DNA from: Prochlorococcus sp. AG-347-K19
GTDB taxonomy: Bacteria > Cyanobacteriota > Cyanobacteriia > PCC-6307 > Cyanobiaceae
Length of the DNA: 53,816 nucleotides
Reading direction: 5' to 3'
Assembly (NCBI GenBank): GCA_003281335.1
Contig: QCCG01000010.1
Location: forward strand, 1 to 53,816
Each line of letters opens with the position of its first letter. Position 1 is the stretch's first letter. Below are positions 29,195-38,757 of this stretch, piece after piece. Below the pieces are notes generated by a model that was given only the letters and a program-made list of their open reading frames with translations, ran no database searches and had not been told where the DNA came from. The position numbers were made by a program, and so were the translations under genes.

Positions 29195-30628
29195 ATGGCT
29201 AAAGATGCACTAATAGTCAAAACAACTCCTCTGCCTCAAAGTAGAATTTCATTAGAATTAGAAATACCATCTGAGACATGCAAAACGTGTGTAAATGAAA
29301 CAATCAGTTCTATCAGTCGTTCGGCTAAAATTCCGGGATTTAGACTTGGTAAGATTCCTAAACAAGTCTTAATCCAAAGAATTGGCATCACACAATTACA
29401 TGCCTCTGCTCTGGAAAAAATTATTGATAAATCATGGCAAGAAGCATTAAAAATAAAATCTATAGAGCCACTAAGTGAGCCAGAATTGGTAGATGGATTT
29501 GAATCTTTACTTGCAAAGTTTAGTCCTGAAAAATCACTTAAGGTTACTCTTCAAACTGATGTTGCCCCAGAATTAAAACTTAAAAAATCCAAAGGATTAA
29601 GTGTTGAAGTATCAAAGACAAAATTTGATCCTAAGTCAATAGATGAAGCGCTAGAAAAATCTAGAAATCAGTTTGCAAACATTATTCCAGTTACCAATAG
29701 AGCAGCAAAATTAGGAGATATTGCTGTAGTTAGTTTCAAAGGAAAATATAAAGATTCTGGTAAAGAGATTGATGGTGGAACAAGTGAATCAATGGATCTT
29801 GAGTTAGAAAAGAACAAAATGATTCCCGGTTTCGTTGAGGGAATCGTAAAGATGAAAATTGGTGATACTAAAACACTTAACCTTAAGTTTCCTGATGATT
29901 ATTCTCATGAGGATTCAAGAGGCAAAGAAGCAATTTTTGAAGTAAATCTTAAGGATCTTAAGGAAAAAGAATTGCCTGAACTTAATGACGATTTTGCAAA
30001 ACAGTCTGGCAACAAAGAATCATTAAAAGAGTTAAAGAAAGATATTGAAAAGCAACTTAAAGATAATTTTGAAAAAACTCAAAAAGATATCAAAATTGAA
30101 GCTTTATTAGATGCATTAACAAACGAATTGGTTGCTGAAATTCCAAAATCTATGATTGATATAGAAGTAAGGAATAATATTGAACAAACCGCTCAAAGAT
30201 TTGCTCAACAAGGTCTTGATGTAAAATCTACGTTCACTCCGGAATTAGTTAAGTCATTAGCAGAGTCCACAAGGCCTCAAGCTGAAAAAAATGTTCAAAG
30301 AAATTTAGCTTTAAAAGCATTAGCTGAAACAGAAAACATAATAGTCGAGAAAGATGAAATTGATTTAAAAATGAAAGATTATGAAGATGCAATCTCTCAA
30401 TCTTCAAAACAAATAGATATTAAAAGATTAACAGAAGTAGTAAGTGACGATCTACTCAAAGAAAAATTAATAATTTGGCTTGAAGAAAATTCTGAAATAA
30501 AAGAAAAAACTACAAAAACTTCTAAAGCTACAAAAACCTCCAAAACATCAAAAGCTGCCAAAACTGGGCCCAAAACTACAAAAACTACAAAAACTACAAA
30601 AACTCAAAATAAAAAAGAAAAAAAATAA
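29195..30628 (+). CDS. tig: Trigger factor (ribosome-associated chaperone/PPIase)
   Basis: Trigger factor binds L23 at the ribosome exit and shelters nascent chains. The 477-aa protein shows the ribosome-binding signature as PGFRLGKIPKQVLIQRIG (family: GFRxGKxP), a FKBP-type PPIase domain (LGDIAVVSFKGKY, MIPGFVEGIVKMKIGDTKTL, FEVNLKDLKEKELPELND), and the C-terminal helical arms (LAESTRPQAEKNVQRNLALKALAE). From residue 438 on comes a tail of Lys-Thr/Ala-Thr/Ser tripeptide repeats ending NKKEKK, beyond the normal chaperone core. It heads the tig-clpP-clpX cluster, a widespread arrangement. Confidence 0.97.
   Translation: MAKDALIVKTTPLPQSRISLELEIPSETCKTCVNETISSISRSAKIPGFRLGKIPKQVLIQRIGITQLHASALEKIIDKSWQEALKIKSIEPLSEPELVDGFESLLAKFSPEKSLKVTLQTDVAPELKLKKSKGLSVEVSKTKFDPKSIDEALEKSRNQFANIIPVTNRAAKLGDIAVVSFKGKYKDSGKEIDGGTSESMDLELEKNKMIPGFVEGIVKMKIGDTKTLNLKFPDDYSHEDSRGKEAIFEVNLKDLKEKELPELNDDFAKQSGNKESLKELKKDIEKQLKDNFEKTQKDIKIEALLDALTNELVAEIPKSMIDIEVRNNIEQTAQRFAQQGLDVKSTFTPELVKSLAESTRPQAEKNVQRNLALKALAETENIIVEKDEIDLKMKDYEDAISQSSKQIDIKRLTEVVSDDLLKEKLIIWLEENSEIKEKTTKTSKATKTSKTSKAAKTGPKTTKTTKTTKTQNKKEKK
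30506..30607 (+). repeat. Nine-base tandem repeat coding the Lys/Thr tail of trigger factor
   Basis: The 3' end of tig consists of in-frame nine-base units related to AAAACTACA. Three are perfect and consecutive (30572-30598), a fourth is nearly perfect, and seven degenerate units precede them. They encode Lys-x-x triplets (KTT, KTS, KAT, KAA). One Gly-Pro interruption separates the older and newer halves. Confidence 0.8.
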
Positions 30629-30693
30629 TTTATGAAATTTCCTACTAATTGAACAAAAACCCCTTAAATTATTTATAAGACCAAAACTAGTTT

Positions 30694-31338
30694 GTGAACT
30701 CAGAAAAAAAACATTTAATCCAAAGCTCAATAAGTTCTTACGAAAGTAATAATAAAACTATTGCTGCTGTTCCTACCGTTATAGAACAATCAGGTAGAGG
30801 AGAAAGAGCTTTTGATATATATTCAAGACTATTGAGGGAGAGAATAATTTTTTTAGGTACTGGAATTAATGATCAAGTATCTGACTCACTTGTTGCACAA
30901 TTATTATTTCTTGAAGCAGAAGATCCCGAAAAAGATATACAAATATATATCAATTCTCCTGGAGGCTCAGTAACTGCAGGAATGGCCATATACGATACTA
31001 TGCAACAAATATCCCCTGATGTAGTGACAATATGCTTTGGAGTAGCCGCAAGTATGGGGGCATTTCTACTTTCTGGAGGAGCAAAGGGGAAAAGATTGGC
31101 TTTACCTAATTCTAGGATTATGATTCATCAGCCTCTTGGAGGTGCACAAGGTCAAGCAGTAGAGATTGAAATACAAGCTAAAGAAATACTTTTTCTCAAG
31201 AAAACATTAAATTCGCTTTTAGCAGAACATACCGGTCAACCTCTAGAAAAAATTAATGAAGATACAGAAAGAGATTACTTTTTATCTCCTTCAGAAGCAG
31301 TCGAATATGGATTAATTGATAAAGTTATCAAAAAGTGA
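30694..31338 (+). CDS. clpP: ATP-dependent Clp protease proteolytic subunit
   Basis: ClpP forms the barrel that degrades proteins fed by ClpX or ClpC. The 214-aa sequence has the complete triad: Ser120 in GVAASMGAF, His145 in MIHQPLGG and Asp194 in [19 protein letters not shown] is intact. The start is GTG at 30694; no in-frame ATG occurs before residue 97. Cyanobacteria have several ClpP/ClpR proteins, and this one, next to clpX, is a catalytic ClpP rather than a ClpR. About 17 N-terminal residues before the processing region may be a propeptide. Confidence 0.96.
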   Translation: MNSEKKHLIQSSISSYESNNKTIAAVPTVIEQSGRGERAFDIYSRLLRERIIFLGTGINDQVSDSLVAQLLFLEAEDPEKDIQIYINSPGGSVTAGMAIYDTMQQISPDVVTICFGVAASMGAFLLSGGAKGKRLALPNSRIMIHQPLGGAQGQAVEIEIQAKEILFLKKTLNSLLAEHTGQPLEKINEDTERDYFLSPSEAVEYGLIDKVIKK

Positions 31339-31443
31339 CAAGGGGTTCTGATTTTTTAAGAATATGATGACGAATCGATATTTATGAGCAATCCTAGTGA
31401 ATAGGGAATATTTAACACCTTTCACTTTAAAAACTTATAATCG

Positions 31444-32811
31444 ATGGCTAAATTCGACGCCCATCTTAAATGTTCATTTTGCGGTAAGTCACAAGACCAA
31501 GTAAGAAAGCTTATAGCTGGTCCTGGGGTTTATATCTGTGATGAGTGCATAGACCTTTGTAATGAGATTCTTGATGAAGAACTACTTGATAATCAAGCGA
31601 ACACAAACAACTCTCCACAAGTAAAAAAGAAATTACCAACTGATAATCCAAAAAAATCTGTTCCTTTAGAATTAACCTCAATTCCTAAGCCATTAGAAAT
31701 AAAAAGTTTTCTAGATAATCAAGTTGTTGGACAAGAATCTGCAAAAAAAATATTATCAGTAGCCGTATACAATCACTATAAGCGATTAGCTTGGAAAGTT
31801 AAAGAAGACAGTAAAAATAGCAATTCAACTGATTCACAAGCAACTAAATTACAAAAATCAAATATTTTACTCATCGGCCCTACTGGAAGTGGAAAAACAT
31901 TATTGGCGCAAACTTTAGCAGAGTTTTTAGATGTTCCTTTTGCAGTAGCTGATGCAACGACTTTGACAGAAGCTGGATATGTTGGGGAGGATGTTGAAAA
32001 CATACTGTTAAGACTTCTACAGAAATCAGAAATGAATGTAGAACTAGCTCAAAAAGGAATTATTTATATTGATGAAATAGATAAAATTGCAAGAAAAAGC
32101 GAGAATCCTTCAATTACTAGAGATGTCTCCGGTGAAGGGGTACAGCAAGCATTATTAAAAATGCTTGAAGGAACAATTGCTAATGTGCCACCTCAAGGCG
32201 GAAGAAAACATCCTTATCATGACTGCATCCAAATTGATACGAGTCAAATACTTTTTATTTGTGGGGGAGCTTTTATAGGTTTAGAGGATATCGTTCAAAA
32301 GCGTATGGGTAAACACTCTATAGGATTTACCACCAATTCAGATCAAAACAAAGTTGATACAAAAAAAATTGTAGACCCAAGAGATTCCCTGAAAAATTTA
32401 GAATTAGATGACTTAGTGAAATATGGCCTAATTCCAGAATTTATTGGAAGAATTCCTGTTTGTGCTGTATTAGATCGTCTTACTAAAGAAACTTTAGAAT
32501 CTATTTTGACTCAACCAAGAGATGCCTTAGTAAAGCAATTCAAAACTTTGCTAAGTATGGATAATGTTGAATTATCATTTGAGCCTGATTCTGTTGAAGC
32601 GATAGCAAATGAAGCATACAAAAGAAAAACAGGTGCAAGAGCATTAAGATCAATAATTGAAGAGCTAATGCTAGACATAATGTACACTTTGCCTTCTGAA
32701 GAAAATGTAAAAGAATTCACAATTACGAAAAAAATGGTAGATAATTTGTTCTCATCTAAAATTGTTAAACTACCTTCAGGATCAAAAAGAATCATTAAAG
32801 AGTCTGCATAG
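31444..32811 (+). CDS. clpX: ATP-dependent Clp protease ATP-binding subunit ClpX
   Basis: ClpX unfolds substrates and feeds them to ClpP. The 455-aa protein has the N-terminal zinc finger (Cys10, Cys13, Cys32, Cys35), Walker A GPTGSGKT near residue 145, the GYVGEDVE pore-1 loop, Walker [11 protein letters not shown] and the sensor region [12 protein letters not shown]. The ClpP-docking tripeptide IGF is present in KHSIGFTTN near residue 292. An acidic/Ser-Asn linker (residues 45-75) joins the finger to the AAA+ module. It is 105 bases after clpP and 58 before dnaX on the same strand. Confidence 0.97.
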   Translation: MAKFDAHLKCSFCGKSQDQVRKLIAGPGVYICDECIDLCNEILDEELLDNQANTNNSPQVKKKLPTDNPKKSVPLELTSIPKPLEIKSFLDNQVVGQESAKKILSVAVYNHYKRLAWKVKEDSKNSNSTDSQATKLQKSNILLIGPTGSGKTLLAQTLAEFLDVPFAVADATTLTEAGYVGEDVENILLRLLQKSEMNVELAQKGIIYIDEIDKIARKSENPSITRDVSGEGVQQALLKMLEGTIANVPPQGGRKHPYHDCIQIDTSQILFICGGAFIGLEDIVQKRMGKHSIGFTTNSDQNKVDTKKIVDPRDSLKNLELDDLVKYGLIPEFIGRIPVCAVLDRLTKETLESILTQPRDALVKQFKTLLSMDNVELSFEPDSVEAIANEAYKRKTGARALRSIIEELMLDIMYTLPSEENVKEFTITKKMVDNLFSSKIVKLPSGSKRIIKESA

Positions 32812-32869
32812 AATTAGAGTTTAATTTTTTTAATTGAATCCCTAATTTTTCTAATTAATGAAAAAATAA

Positions 32870-34627
32870 ATGCCAAATATTCATAAGCCTTTTCATCAAA
32901 AATATAGACCAAACAACTTAGACGAACTGGTTGGGCAAAAATTTATATCCATTACACTTAAACAAGCTTTATTAACAAAAAAAATTGCTCCTGCATATCT
33001 TTTTAATGGTCCAAGAGGTACTGGGAAAACATCAAGTGCAAGAATATTTGCAAAATCTCTAAATTGTCAGGCATTCGACCAACCTACGATAACTCCTTGT
33101 GGTAAATGTGACTTATGTAGACAAATTACAGATGGGAGCGCTCTAGATATTATCGAGATTGATGCAGCATCAAATACAGGAGTAGAAAATATAAGAGAAA
33201 TTATAGAAAGAGCGAGATTTGCACCTACTCAAGCGAGATGGAAAGTCTATGTAATTGATGAATGTCATATGCTTTCAACGGCAGCTTCAAATGCTTTGCT
33301 AAAAACTATTGAAGAACCGCCCTCAAGAGTTGTATTTATACTTGCGACGACCAATCCTGAGAGAGTATTAAATACAATAAAAAGTAGATGCCAAAAGTTT
33401 GATTTTAGAAGAATAAGCCCTAGTGATATTGTTCAACATTTATCAGAAATCGCCAAAAAAGAATCCATTAAGTACGAAGTTCAGGCGTTAAAAATGATTG
33501 CGAAAAGGTCTAATGGAGGTATGAGAGATGCACAAAGCCTCCTTGAACAATTGAATCTTTTACCAGAAGGGATAACAATTAATAATATCCAAAACCTTCT
33601 AGGAGAAGTATCAGAAAGTGAATTAACAAATCTGATTAAATCATTGGTTGAGAATAATCCAGAGTCATTAATTTACATCTGCAACAAATTATATGATGCC
33701 GGAAACGAACCTCTTCAAATAATTATGGGGTTACTGAATATAACAAGAGATCTACTATTACACACTACAAATAATAAATATTCAGATCTTTACTATACGT
33801 CTGATGAATTCCGAGATGAATTAGATAAAATCTCAAAAACAATAAATAAATCAACAATAATTAATTGGCATAATAATCTGAGAAATATTGAATATCAAAT
33901 CAAATCAAGTGATAATCCAAGGCTTTGGTTTGAAATACATTTAACTGGTCTTCTGGATAGTCAAGAGATAAATAGTTTTGAAAATAAACAAGAAAGTAAA
34001 AAAAATACGACTGAAGAGAAGCATGAAAGTAGAAAAAACATTCCAATTAATAAAGAAAATATTTCAGATGAGATTCTAAAACCAAGTATTCAAGAAGAGA
34101 TGACCCACAAGGAATTGATCGAAAAAAAAGACGAAAAATTAGAAAAATTTGAAGTTCTTGAAAAAGAAAGTATTGAAAATATTTCTGAAAATAACCAAAA
34201 TAATCCTGGATCAAATTTAAAAGATAAATGGGAATTAATTCTTTCTAAAGTAGAGTTACCATCAACAAGAATGTTACTTTCACAACAGGCTGAACTTGAA
34301 AGTTTTGATTCGGAGAAAATCACAATTGCATTATCTCCAAACTGGGAAAGTATGATAAAAAGCAGAAAAGTAATTATTGAAAATACTGTAAAAAAGATAT
34401 TTGGAGATGGAATAATACTTAATTTTTCAACCAAACAATTAAATAAAAGTAACCCGGCAAACAGTCCAGAAATAACCCAAAATGAAGTAAATAATTTCCG
34501 ACCAATAAAAAAAATAGAATTAAAAGCTAATTCGTCAACAAAAATATCTAACGAGGAAACTTATGATGATAGTTCAAAAAACTTAGCAAATTTTTTTAAT
34601 GGAGAAATTATAGACCTTGATGAATAG
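32870..34627 (+). CDS. dnaX: DNA polymerase III subunits gamma/tau
   Basis: DnaX is the clamp-loader motor. The 585-aa protein has Walker A GPRGTGKTS (47-55), the zinc-binding cysteines Cys66, Cys77, Cys80 and Cys83, Walker B VYVIDECHML, and the SRC motif TIKSRCQKFDFR. The AAA+ and collar domains end near residue 375. The rest is a Lys/Glu/Asn-rich linker and a tau-like C-terminal domain (LKDKWELILSKVELPSTRMLLSQ). At codons 418-420 an A8 run, preceded by an AAGGA element, could allow frameshifting to a 427-aa gamma-like product. The stop is one base from that of the convergent glycosyltransferase gene. Confidence 0.96.
   Translation: MPNIHKPFHQKYRPNNLDELVGQKFISITLKQALLTKKIAPAYLFNGPRGTGKTSSARIFAKSLNCQAFDQPTITPCGKCDLCRQITDGSALDIIEIDAASNTGVENIREIIERARFAPTQARWKVYVIDECHMLSTAASNALLKTIEEPPSRVVFILATTNPERVLNTIKSRCQKFDFRRISPSDIVQHLSEIAKKESIKYEVQALKMIAKRSNGGMRDAQSLLEQLNLLPEGITINNIQNLLGEVSESELTNLIKSLVENNPESLIYICNKLYDAGNEPLQIIMGLLNITRDLLLHTTNNKYSDLYYTSDEFRDELDKISKTINKSTIINWHNNLRNIEYQIKSSDNPRLWFEIHLTGLLDSQEINSFENKQESKKNTTEEKHESRKNIPINKENISDEILKPSIQEEMTHKELIEKKDEKLEKFEVLEKESIENISENNQNNPGSNLKDKWELILSKVELPSTRMLLSQQAELESFDSEKITIALSPNWESMIKSRKVIIENTVKKIFGDGIILNFSTKQLNKSNPANSPEITQNEVNNFRPIKKIELKANSSTKISNEETYDDSSKNLANFFNGEIIDLDE
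34109..34152 (+). other. Candidate programmed frameshift site in dnaX
   Basis: An internal AAGGA (34109-34113) lies nine bases before an A-AAA-AAA heptamer in the zero frame (34123-34129, within an A8 run), followed by G. A -1 shift meets TGA at 34150-34152 after seven codons (427 aa); a +1 shift meets TAG at 34140-34142. The arrangement mirrors the E. coli dnaX signal, but poly-A runs are frequent in this genome. Confidence 0.35.
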
Positions 34628-34628
34628 A

Positions 34629-35930
34629 TTAAACTCCAGTATGAAGAGTCTTTCGCCAGAGTATCTTTTTGGGAAAAATAGACATCTTTATAGTTACCCA
34701 AGGGATTACTAAAAACCAATGTGATAAATAAAAAACCGATACAAATACCATCAAAAAATTGCTTTTTTGCAATACAGGTACTTCACTTTTACAAGAAGAA
34801 CCGTACCAAAAAGCAATTCCAGATAACATAAAAGCTGTAAATGAAATAGGCCAGTAAATTGGTGGATCTAAAAAAGCAATACTGAAAACTAAATCAAAAA
34901 TTGAAATGATTGGTAATGCATATTGCAAGATGAAAAAGTAAGTTAAATCAAATTTCTGCAAATAATCAATTTTATTAGTAAATAATTGATCTCCATAATC
35001 GAAGAATCTTTGCAACCCCCCCTCTGCCCATCTTTGCCTTTGCGCTAATAAAGCATTTAAATTTTCAACTGCTTCCTCCATGACTGGAGGATCCCATAAG
35101 ATACCAATTCTAGATTTTGATAATAATAATCTTAAACTCAAATCGAGATCATCTGTAACTGTATCTTCATTGAAAGAACCACATGCTAATAATGTTTCTT
35201 TCTTAATTAATTGACCATTTCCCCTTAATTCGGAAACTCCAGCAACTGATAATCTTCCATATTGAAAGATTGCATCCATAGCCATTTCCATTGACTGACA
35301 GGAAGTTAAAAAATTCTTACTTACATTTGTTACTGATTTTCTTAGTTGAACTGCAGACCAATCACCCTCTTCTACAAAACTAAATAACCTTATCAAAGAA
35401 TCTTGTTTTAATTCAGCATCAGCATCCAAAACTAATAACCATTCACCATGGGTAAATTTCAAGGCATAATTCAAAGCTCCTGACTTTCCTCCTCCTGCAT
35501 TTGGAGAACGACTTATGACTTTTAGCTTGTCATATTGTCTAGATAATCGATCTAAAATTAAAGGCGTCTTATCAGAACTACCATCATCGATTATGTAAAT
35601 ATTTAATTTATTTGTTGGATAATCTAAACTAAATAATCTTTCAACTAATCTTGATATGACATTCTCTTCATCTCTAGCTGCGACTAAAATATCAAGCAAT
35701 GGTAATTCTTTATTGCTAATTCTTCTGTTTACAGTATTTAAAACGTTGTTCCTTTTGAAATTTCTAGAAATAACTATTAAACCGTAAAAAACAATCACAA
35801 AAGAAAGAATCAATATTATGTAAAAGAAATTTTCGATATTGTTAGCATGAGGAATAAAAGCTACTAAAAAACAAGCACTAAAAAATATAAACGACTTCAA
35901 TCTTCGATTTTTATAAAAACCCTTACTCAT
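34629..35930 (-). CDS. Membrane glycosyltransferase family 2 (processive type)
   Basis: A 433-aa protein with two N-terminal membrane helices (about residues 12-50), a GT-A catalytic domain (DILVAARDEENVI, IIDDGSSDKTP, then LVLDADAEL, DDLDLSLRLL, and the QRQRW motif of processive enzymes) and three or four C-terminal helices. This layout is like cellulose-, hyaluronan- or poly-GlcNAc-synthase-type enzymes, which extrude a polymer or make a glycolipid. The sugar is unknown. It follows the SpoIID-like gene by 12 bases on the same strand, so a joint role in envelope or wall polysaccharide is likely. Confidence 0.88.
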   Translation of the reverse strand: MSKGFYKNRRLKSFIFFSACFLVAFIPHANNIENFFYIILILSFVIVFYGLIVISRNFKRNNVLNTVNRRISNKELPLLDILVAARDEENVISRLVERLFSLDYPTNKLNIYIIDDGSSDKTPLILDRLSRQYDKLKVISRSPNAGGGKSGALNYALKFTHGEWLLVLDADAELKQDSLIRLFSFVEEGDWSAVQLRKSVTNVSKNFLTSCQSMEMAMDAIFQYGRLSVAGVSELRGNGQLIKKETLLACGSFNEDTVTDDLDLSLRLLLSKSRIGILWDPPVMEEAVENLNALLAQRQRWAEGGLQRFFDYGDQLFTNKIDYLQKFDLTYFFILQYALPIISIFDLVFSIAFLDPPIYWPISFTAFMLSGIAFWYGSSCKSEVPVLQKSNFLMVFVSVFYLSHWFLVIPWVTIKMSIFPKKILWRKTLHTGV

Positions 35931-35942
35931 AAAAGTAAATTG

Positions 35943-37496
35943 TTAATTACTTAACTTCCATTGAGACAATATCTCAAATTTTTTTAGTTTTGCATTTCGA
36001 TAGTAATGATTCAATATTTGTTCATAAGAGAATCCTAATTTAGCCATTTCAATCGCTCCTGACTGAGATAAACCTACACCATGACCGAAGCCTCCTCCTC
36101 TCAAAAGCCATAAATCATCATTTAATTTATTAATAGTAAACAAATTACTAGGTATAAAATTTAATACCCGTCGAATATCATCTTTAACAAGAACAATAGA
36201 TTTATTACCCTTATCCGTTTGTATTTCCAATTTTGTCACTCTGCCACTAGACCCACGTTCAATAGAATTTAAATCCAAAACATCTTCATTAATATTTATA
36301 AGTTTGTTTTTAATTAACTTTTCTTTAATTTCAAGACTAGAAATTTTCTTATTCCATCGAAAAAGAGAATGATTACTCCCATAAAACTGTTCTTTATCAA
36401 AATCTAAAAAATTATTTAAATAAGATTCATTTGTAATTGGAAGTTTAAAAATTTTATTTAATGATTTAGAACCATCAATGATTGAATTGAAATAAGAATA
36501 ATCTTGAATTTGCCAAGACTCGCCTGCAGTAGCAGATACTCCACCATTAGAACCATGGTAAAAAGCATTTATTGGTTGATTTTCATGAGTGAGAATAAAA
36601 TTTGAAGTTTCGTTTATTGCTTTTTGTACGTTTTTATATGAAATTTCAGAAGGCTTATAAACTTGGCATTGAGTGCTTACACATAAATGATATTTATCCA
36701 TATTAAATCTATCAGAATTAAATATGCCCCAAGTTCTTGCAATAACTGCTTGAGCTTTGAGTGCTTCTAAAGGAGAATTCGGTCCAATTTCATATGGCAA
36801 AACACCTGCCAAATAGTCATCAAATTCGATTTTTTGAACTAAGGTCCAAGTTCCATATAAATCCTTTATTAAATAAAAATTTTTGCCAAAATTCACACCA
36901 TTAATTTTTATTTTCTCTTCAGAATAAATATATATAGGACCTTCAAGTTTTATACCACCGTAATCATTTCTAAGAACAGGAGTAATTTGAAAATTTTTTA
37001 TTTTTCTGAAAATCTTATTTTTTAATTCAAACTCTGGCAGATCATCTTGAAATGGAATCCATACTTCCCAATTTTTAGGGTAGGCAACAGTTGTTTCAAA
37101 TCCTTTATTTCTTAGTTTCTCTGATTGTTTTTTTGCTGATTCATAGCTAGCAAAAGGACCAAAAACAATTTTTTCAATTGTTTTTGGATTTTTGATGGGA
37201 ATATCCGCCCAGGTAATATTTATCTGTTTTGATTTATGTTTAATACCGTTGGACGATATCAAGTTTAAAAAACCTTTATTAGTTGTAAAGTTTATATTCT
37301 TTTTCTTCGAAAAACTATCATTATCCCCGCCTAAATATTGCTTTAAACCAATTAAAAATTTTCCTTTTTTAATTTCATTATGGAGTTCAACCTTTAGCAA
37401 TTCTTCTCCTTTTGCATTTGAAATAAATTTAGTATTTATTATTAAAAGAGAAATACAGCCAAAAAATAAGTTTAAAAAGGTAAATTTAAGTTTCAT
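35943..37496 (-). CDS. SpoIID/LytB-domain protein, exported, probable wall amidase-like factor
   Basis: The 517-aa protein begins with a signal-type hydrophobic segment (residues 5-28). Around residues 108-150 lies a SPOR-like region (KIVFGPFASYESAKKQSEKLRNKG), a fold that binds denuded peptidoglycan. The SpoIID domain then follows: FDDYLAGVLPYEIG, ALKAQAVIARTWG, AFYHGSNGGVSATAGESW, and the C-terminal GGGFGHGVGLSQSGAIEMA. SpoIID cleaves glycan strands during Bacillus engulfment; non-sporulating cyanobacteria carry homologues of unclear function. The Glu in PYEIG matches the proposed catalytic residue. It is co-directional with the GT2 gene just downstream. Confidence 0.9.
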   Translation of the reverse strand: MKLKFTFLNLFFGCISLLIINTKFISNAKGEELLKVELHNEIKKGKFLIGLKQYLGGDNDSFSKKKNINFTTNKGFLNLISSNGIKHKSKQINITWADIPIKNPKTIEKIVFGPFASYESAKKQSEKLRNKGFETTVAYPKNWEVWIPFQDDLPEFELKNKIFRKIKNFQITPVLRNDYGGIKLEGPIYIYSEEKIKINGVNFGKNFYLIKDLYGTWTLVQKIEFDDYLAGVLPYEIGPNSPLEALKAQAVIARTWGIFNSDRFNMDKYHLCVSTQCQVYKPSEISYKNVQKAINETSNFILTHENQPINAFYHGSNGGVSATAGESWQIQDYSYFNSIIDGSKSLNKIFKLPITNESYLNNFLDFDKEQFYGSNHSLFRWNKKISSLEIKEKLIKNKLININEDVLDLNSIERGSSGRVTKLEIQTDKGNKSIVLVKDDIRRVLNFIPSNLFTINKLNDDLWLLRGGGFGHGVGLSQSGAIEMAKLGFSYEQILNHYYRNAKLKKFEILSQWKLSN

Positions 37497-37587
37497 AAAT
37501 TAGAACTTTCCTTATCAATTGAAAACTTTAATTTGCACCAATGCGTATAAAGGTTTAGATTATCCTAATTAAACACATTTGACTTAA

Positions 37588-37785
37588 ATGTCTAAACTAA
37601 AAACTCGTAAATCAGCTGCCAAAAGATTTAAAGCTACTGCGACGGGTAAATTCATGAGAAGAAGAGCTTTCCATAATCATTTACTTGATCATAAAAGCTC
37701 AAAATTAAAAAGACATCTTTCAACAAAAGCTGTAGTTGATGAAAGAGATGCTGATAATGTAAGATTAATGATTCCATACGCATAA
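37588..37785 (+). CDS. rpmI: 50S ribosomal protein L35
   Basis: A 65-aa very basic protein starting [20 protein letters not shown], the diagnostic N terminus of bL35, followed by [19 protein letters not shown]. It is 28 bases before rplT, the standard pair. In many bacteria L20 represses this mRNA by binding its leader; the 91-base upstream region shows no obvious L20 mimic that I can support. infC is not adjacent here. Confidence 0.98.
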
Positions 37786-37813
37786 ATCTTTAACCAATTT
37801 TTATTAGATATTC

Positions 37814-38161
37814 ATGGCACGGGTAAAAAGAGGCAACATAGCCAGAAAAAGAAGAAACAAAATCTTAAATCTTGCAAAAGGTTTTAGAGGCGGCAACAAA
37901 AATCTTTTCAGAACCGCAAACCAAAGAGTGATGAAAGCTCTTTGTAATGCTTATAGGGATAGAAGAAGAAGAAAAAGAGATTTTAGAAGACTTTGGATCT
38001 CTAGAATTAACGCATCTGCGAGGATAAATGGTACAAACTATAGCAAGTTAATAAATGGGATGAAAAATGCAGAAATTATCATTAACAGAAAAATGCTTGC
38101 TCAATTAGCCTTAAACGATCCTGAGTGTTTTGAAAAAATTGTTTCTTCCGTAAGTAAGTAG
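37814..38161 (+). CDS. rplT: 50S ribosomal protein L20
   Basis: The 115-aa basic protein has the bL20 pattern: [46 protein letters not shown] and the C-terminal [25 protein letters not shown]20 is needed early in 50S assembly and binds 23S rRNA. Its N-terminal extended arm and globular C domain are full length. It is co-transcribed with rpmI. Confidence 0.98.
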   Translation: MARVKRGNIARKRRNKILNLAKGFRGGNKNLFRTANQRVMKALCNAYRDRRRRKRDFRRLWISRINASARINGTNYSKLINGMKNAEIIINRKMLAQLALNDPECFEKIVSSVSK

Positions 38162-38170
38162 AAAAAAGAA

Positions 38171-38176
38171 TATAAT
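38171..38176 (+). promoter_or_regulatory. Predicted -10 box for the TPR protein and thiG
   Basis: Perfect TATAAT, 21 bases before the ATG at 38198 and ten bases after the rplT stop. It would allow the TPR-thiG pair to be expressed apart from the ribosomal genes, with a leader of about 15 bases. Confidence 0.4.
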
Positions 38177-38197
38177 TTAGAAAAGTAGTTATAAATA

Positions 38198-38755
38198 ATG
38201 GAAATATCTTCATTTCAATCTTATTTAATAATTCTTTTTGTTGTATTAATAATAATTTCTATTTTTGTATTCAGACAATTTTTAAAAACAAGAAGTGAAG
38301 AATTAGATTTAGTAAAATTCGAGCAGAAAGGTTTAGATTCTCTCACTCAAGCTACAGAATTATATGAATTTGGGTCTATTCAGATAAAAAAAAGATTATA
38401 TTCTGAAGCTACTAAAACTTTTTTAAAAGCAATTGAAAATTATGAAAATGAACCTGATGAAGCCAAAGCGATAATAAATAATGCTTTAGGATTTTCTTAT
38501 GCTGCTCAAAATGAATTTAAGAAAGCAATTAAACACTACAAATCTGCAATAAAATCACTTCCAGAATATCCTATAGCCCTAAATAACCTCGCATCAGCAC
38601 AACAGCGTTTACTTGAGTACGACTTGGCGTATGAAACTTATCAAAAGGTTTTGGTGATAGATCCAAAAAACAAAACAGCAATTAAAAAAAGTAAGGAGTT
38701 AGAAAAAAGAAACAACTATGCACCTTATAAAGGTATTAAAGATAAGGGATTCTAA
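38198..38755 (+). CDS. Membrane-anchored TPR protein, function unknown
   Basis: A 185-aa protein with one N-terminal membrane helix (residues 6-27, [15 protein letters not shown]) followed by a cytoplasmic-type solenoid of about three tetratricopeptide repeats ([72 protein letters not shown]). TPRs serve as protein-docking surfaces, so it is likely a scaffold at the thylakoid or plasma membrane. The stop is only two bases before the thiG ATG, so the two are translationally linked, though this does not prove a shared pathway. Confidence 0.87.
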   Translation: MEISSFQSYLIILFVVLIIISIFVFRQFLKTRSEELDLVKFEQKGLDSLTQATELYEFGSIQIKKRLYSEATKTFLKAIENYENEPDEAKAIINNALGFSYAAQNEFKKAIKHYKSAIKSLPEYPIALNNLASAQQRLLEYDLAYETYQKVLVIDPKNKTAIKKSKELEKRNNYAPYKGIKDKGF

Positions 38756-38757
38756 AT

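Noticed and set aside
31436..31441. Perfect TATAAT just before clpX
   Set aside because: It lies two bases before the ClpX ATG, so a transcript would start inside the gene. The ClpX N terminus with its zinc finger is canonical, so this is unlikely to be the clpX promoter.
34507..34514. Second A8 run in dnaX
   Set aside because: It is an A-AAA-AAA heptamer too, but has no SD-like element at the right distance and lies late in the tau-specific region. It shows how common such runs are here.
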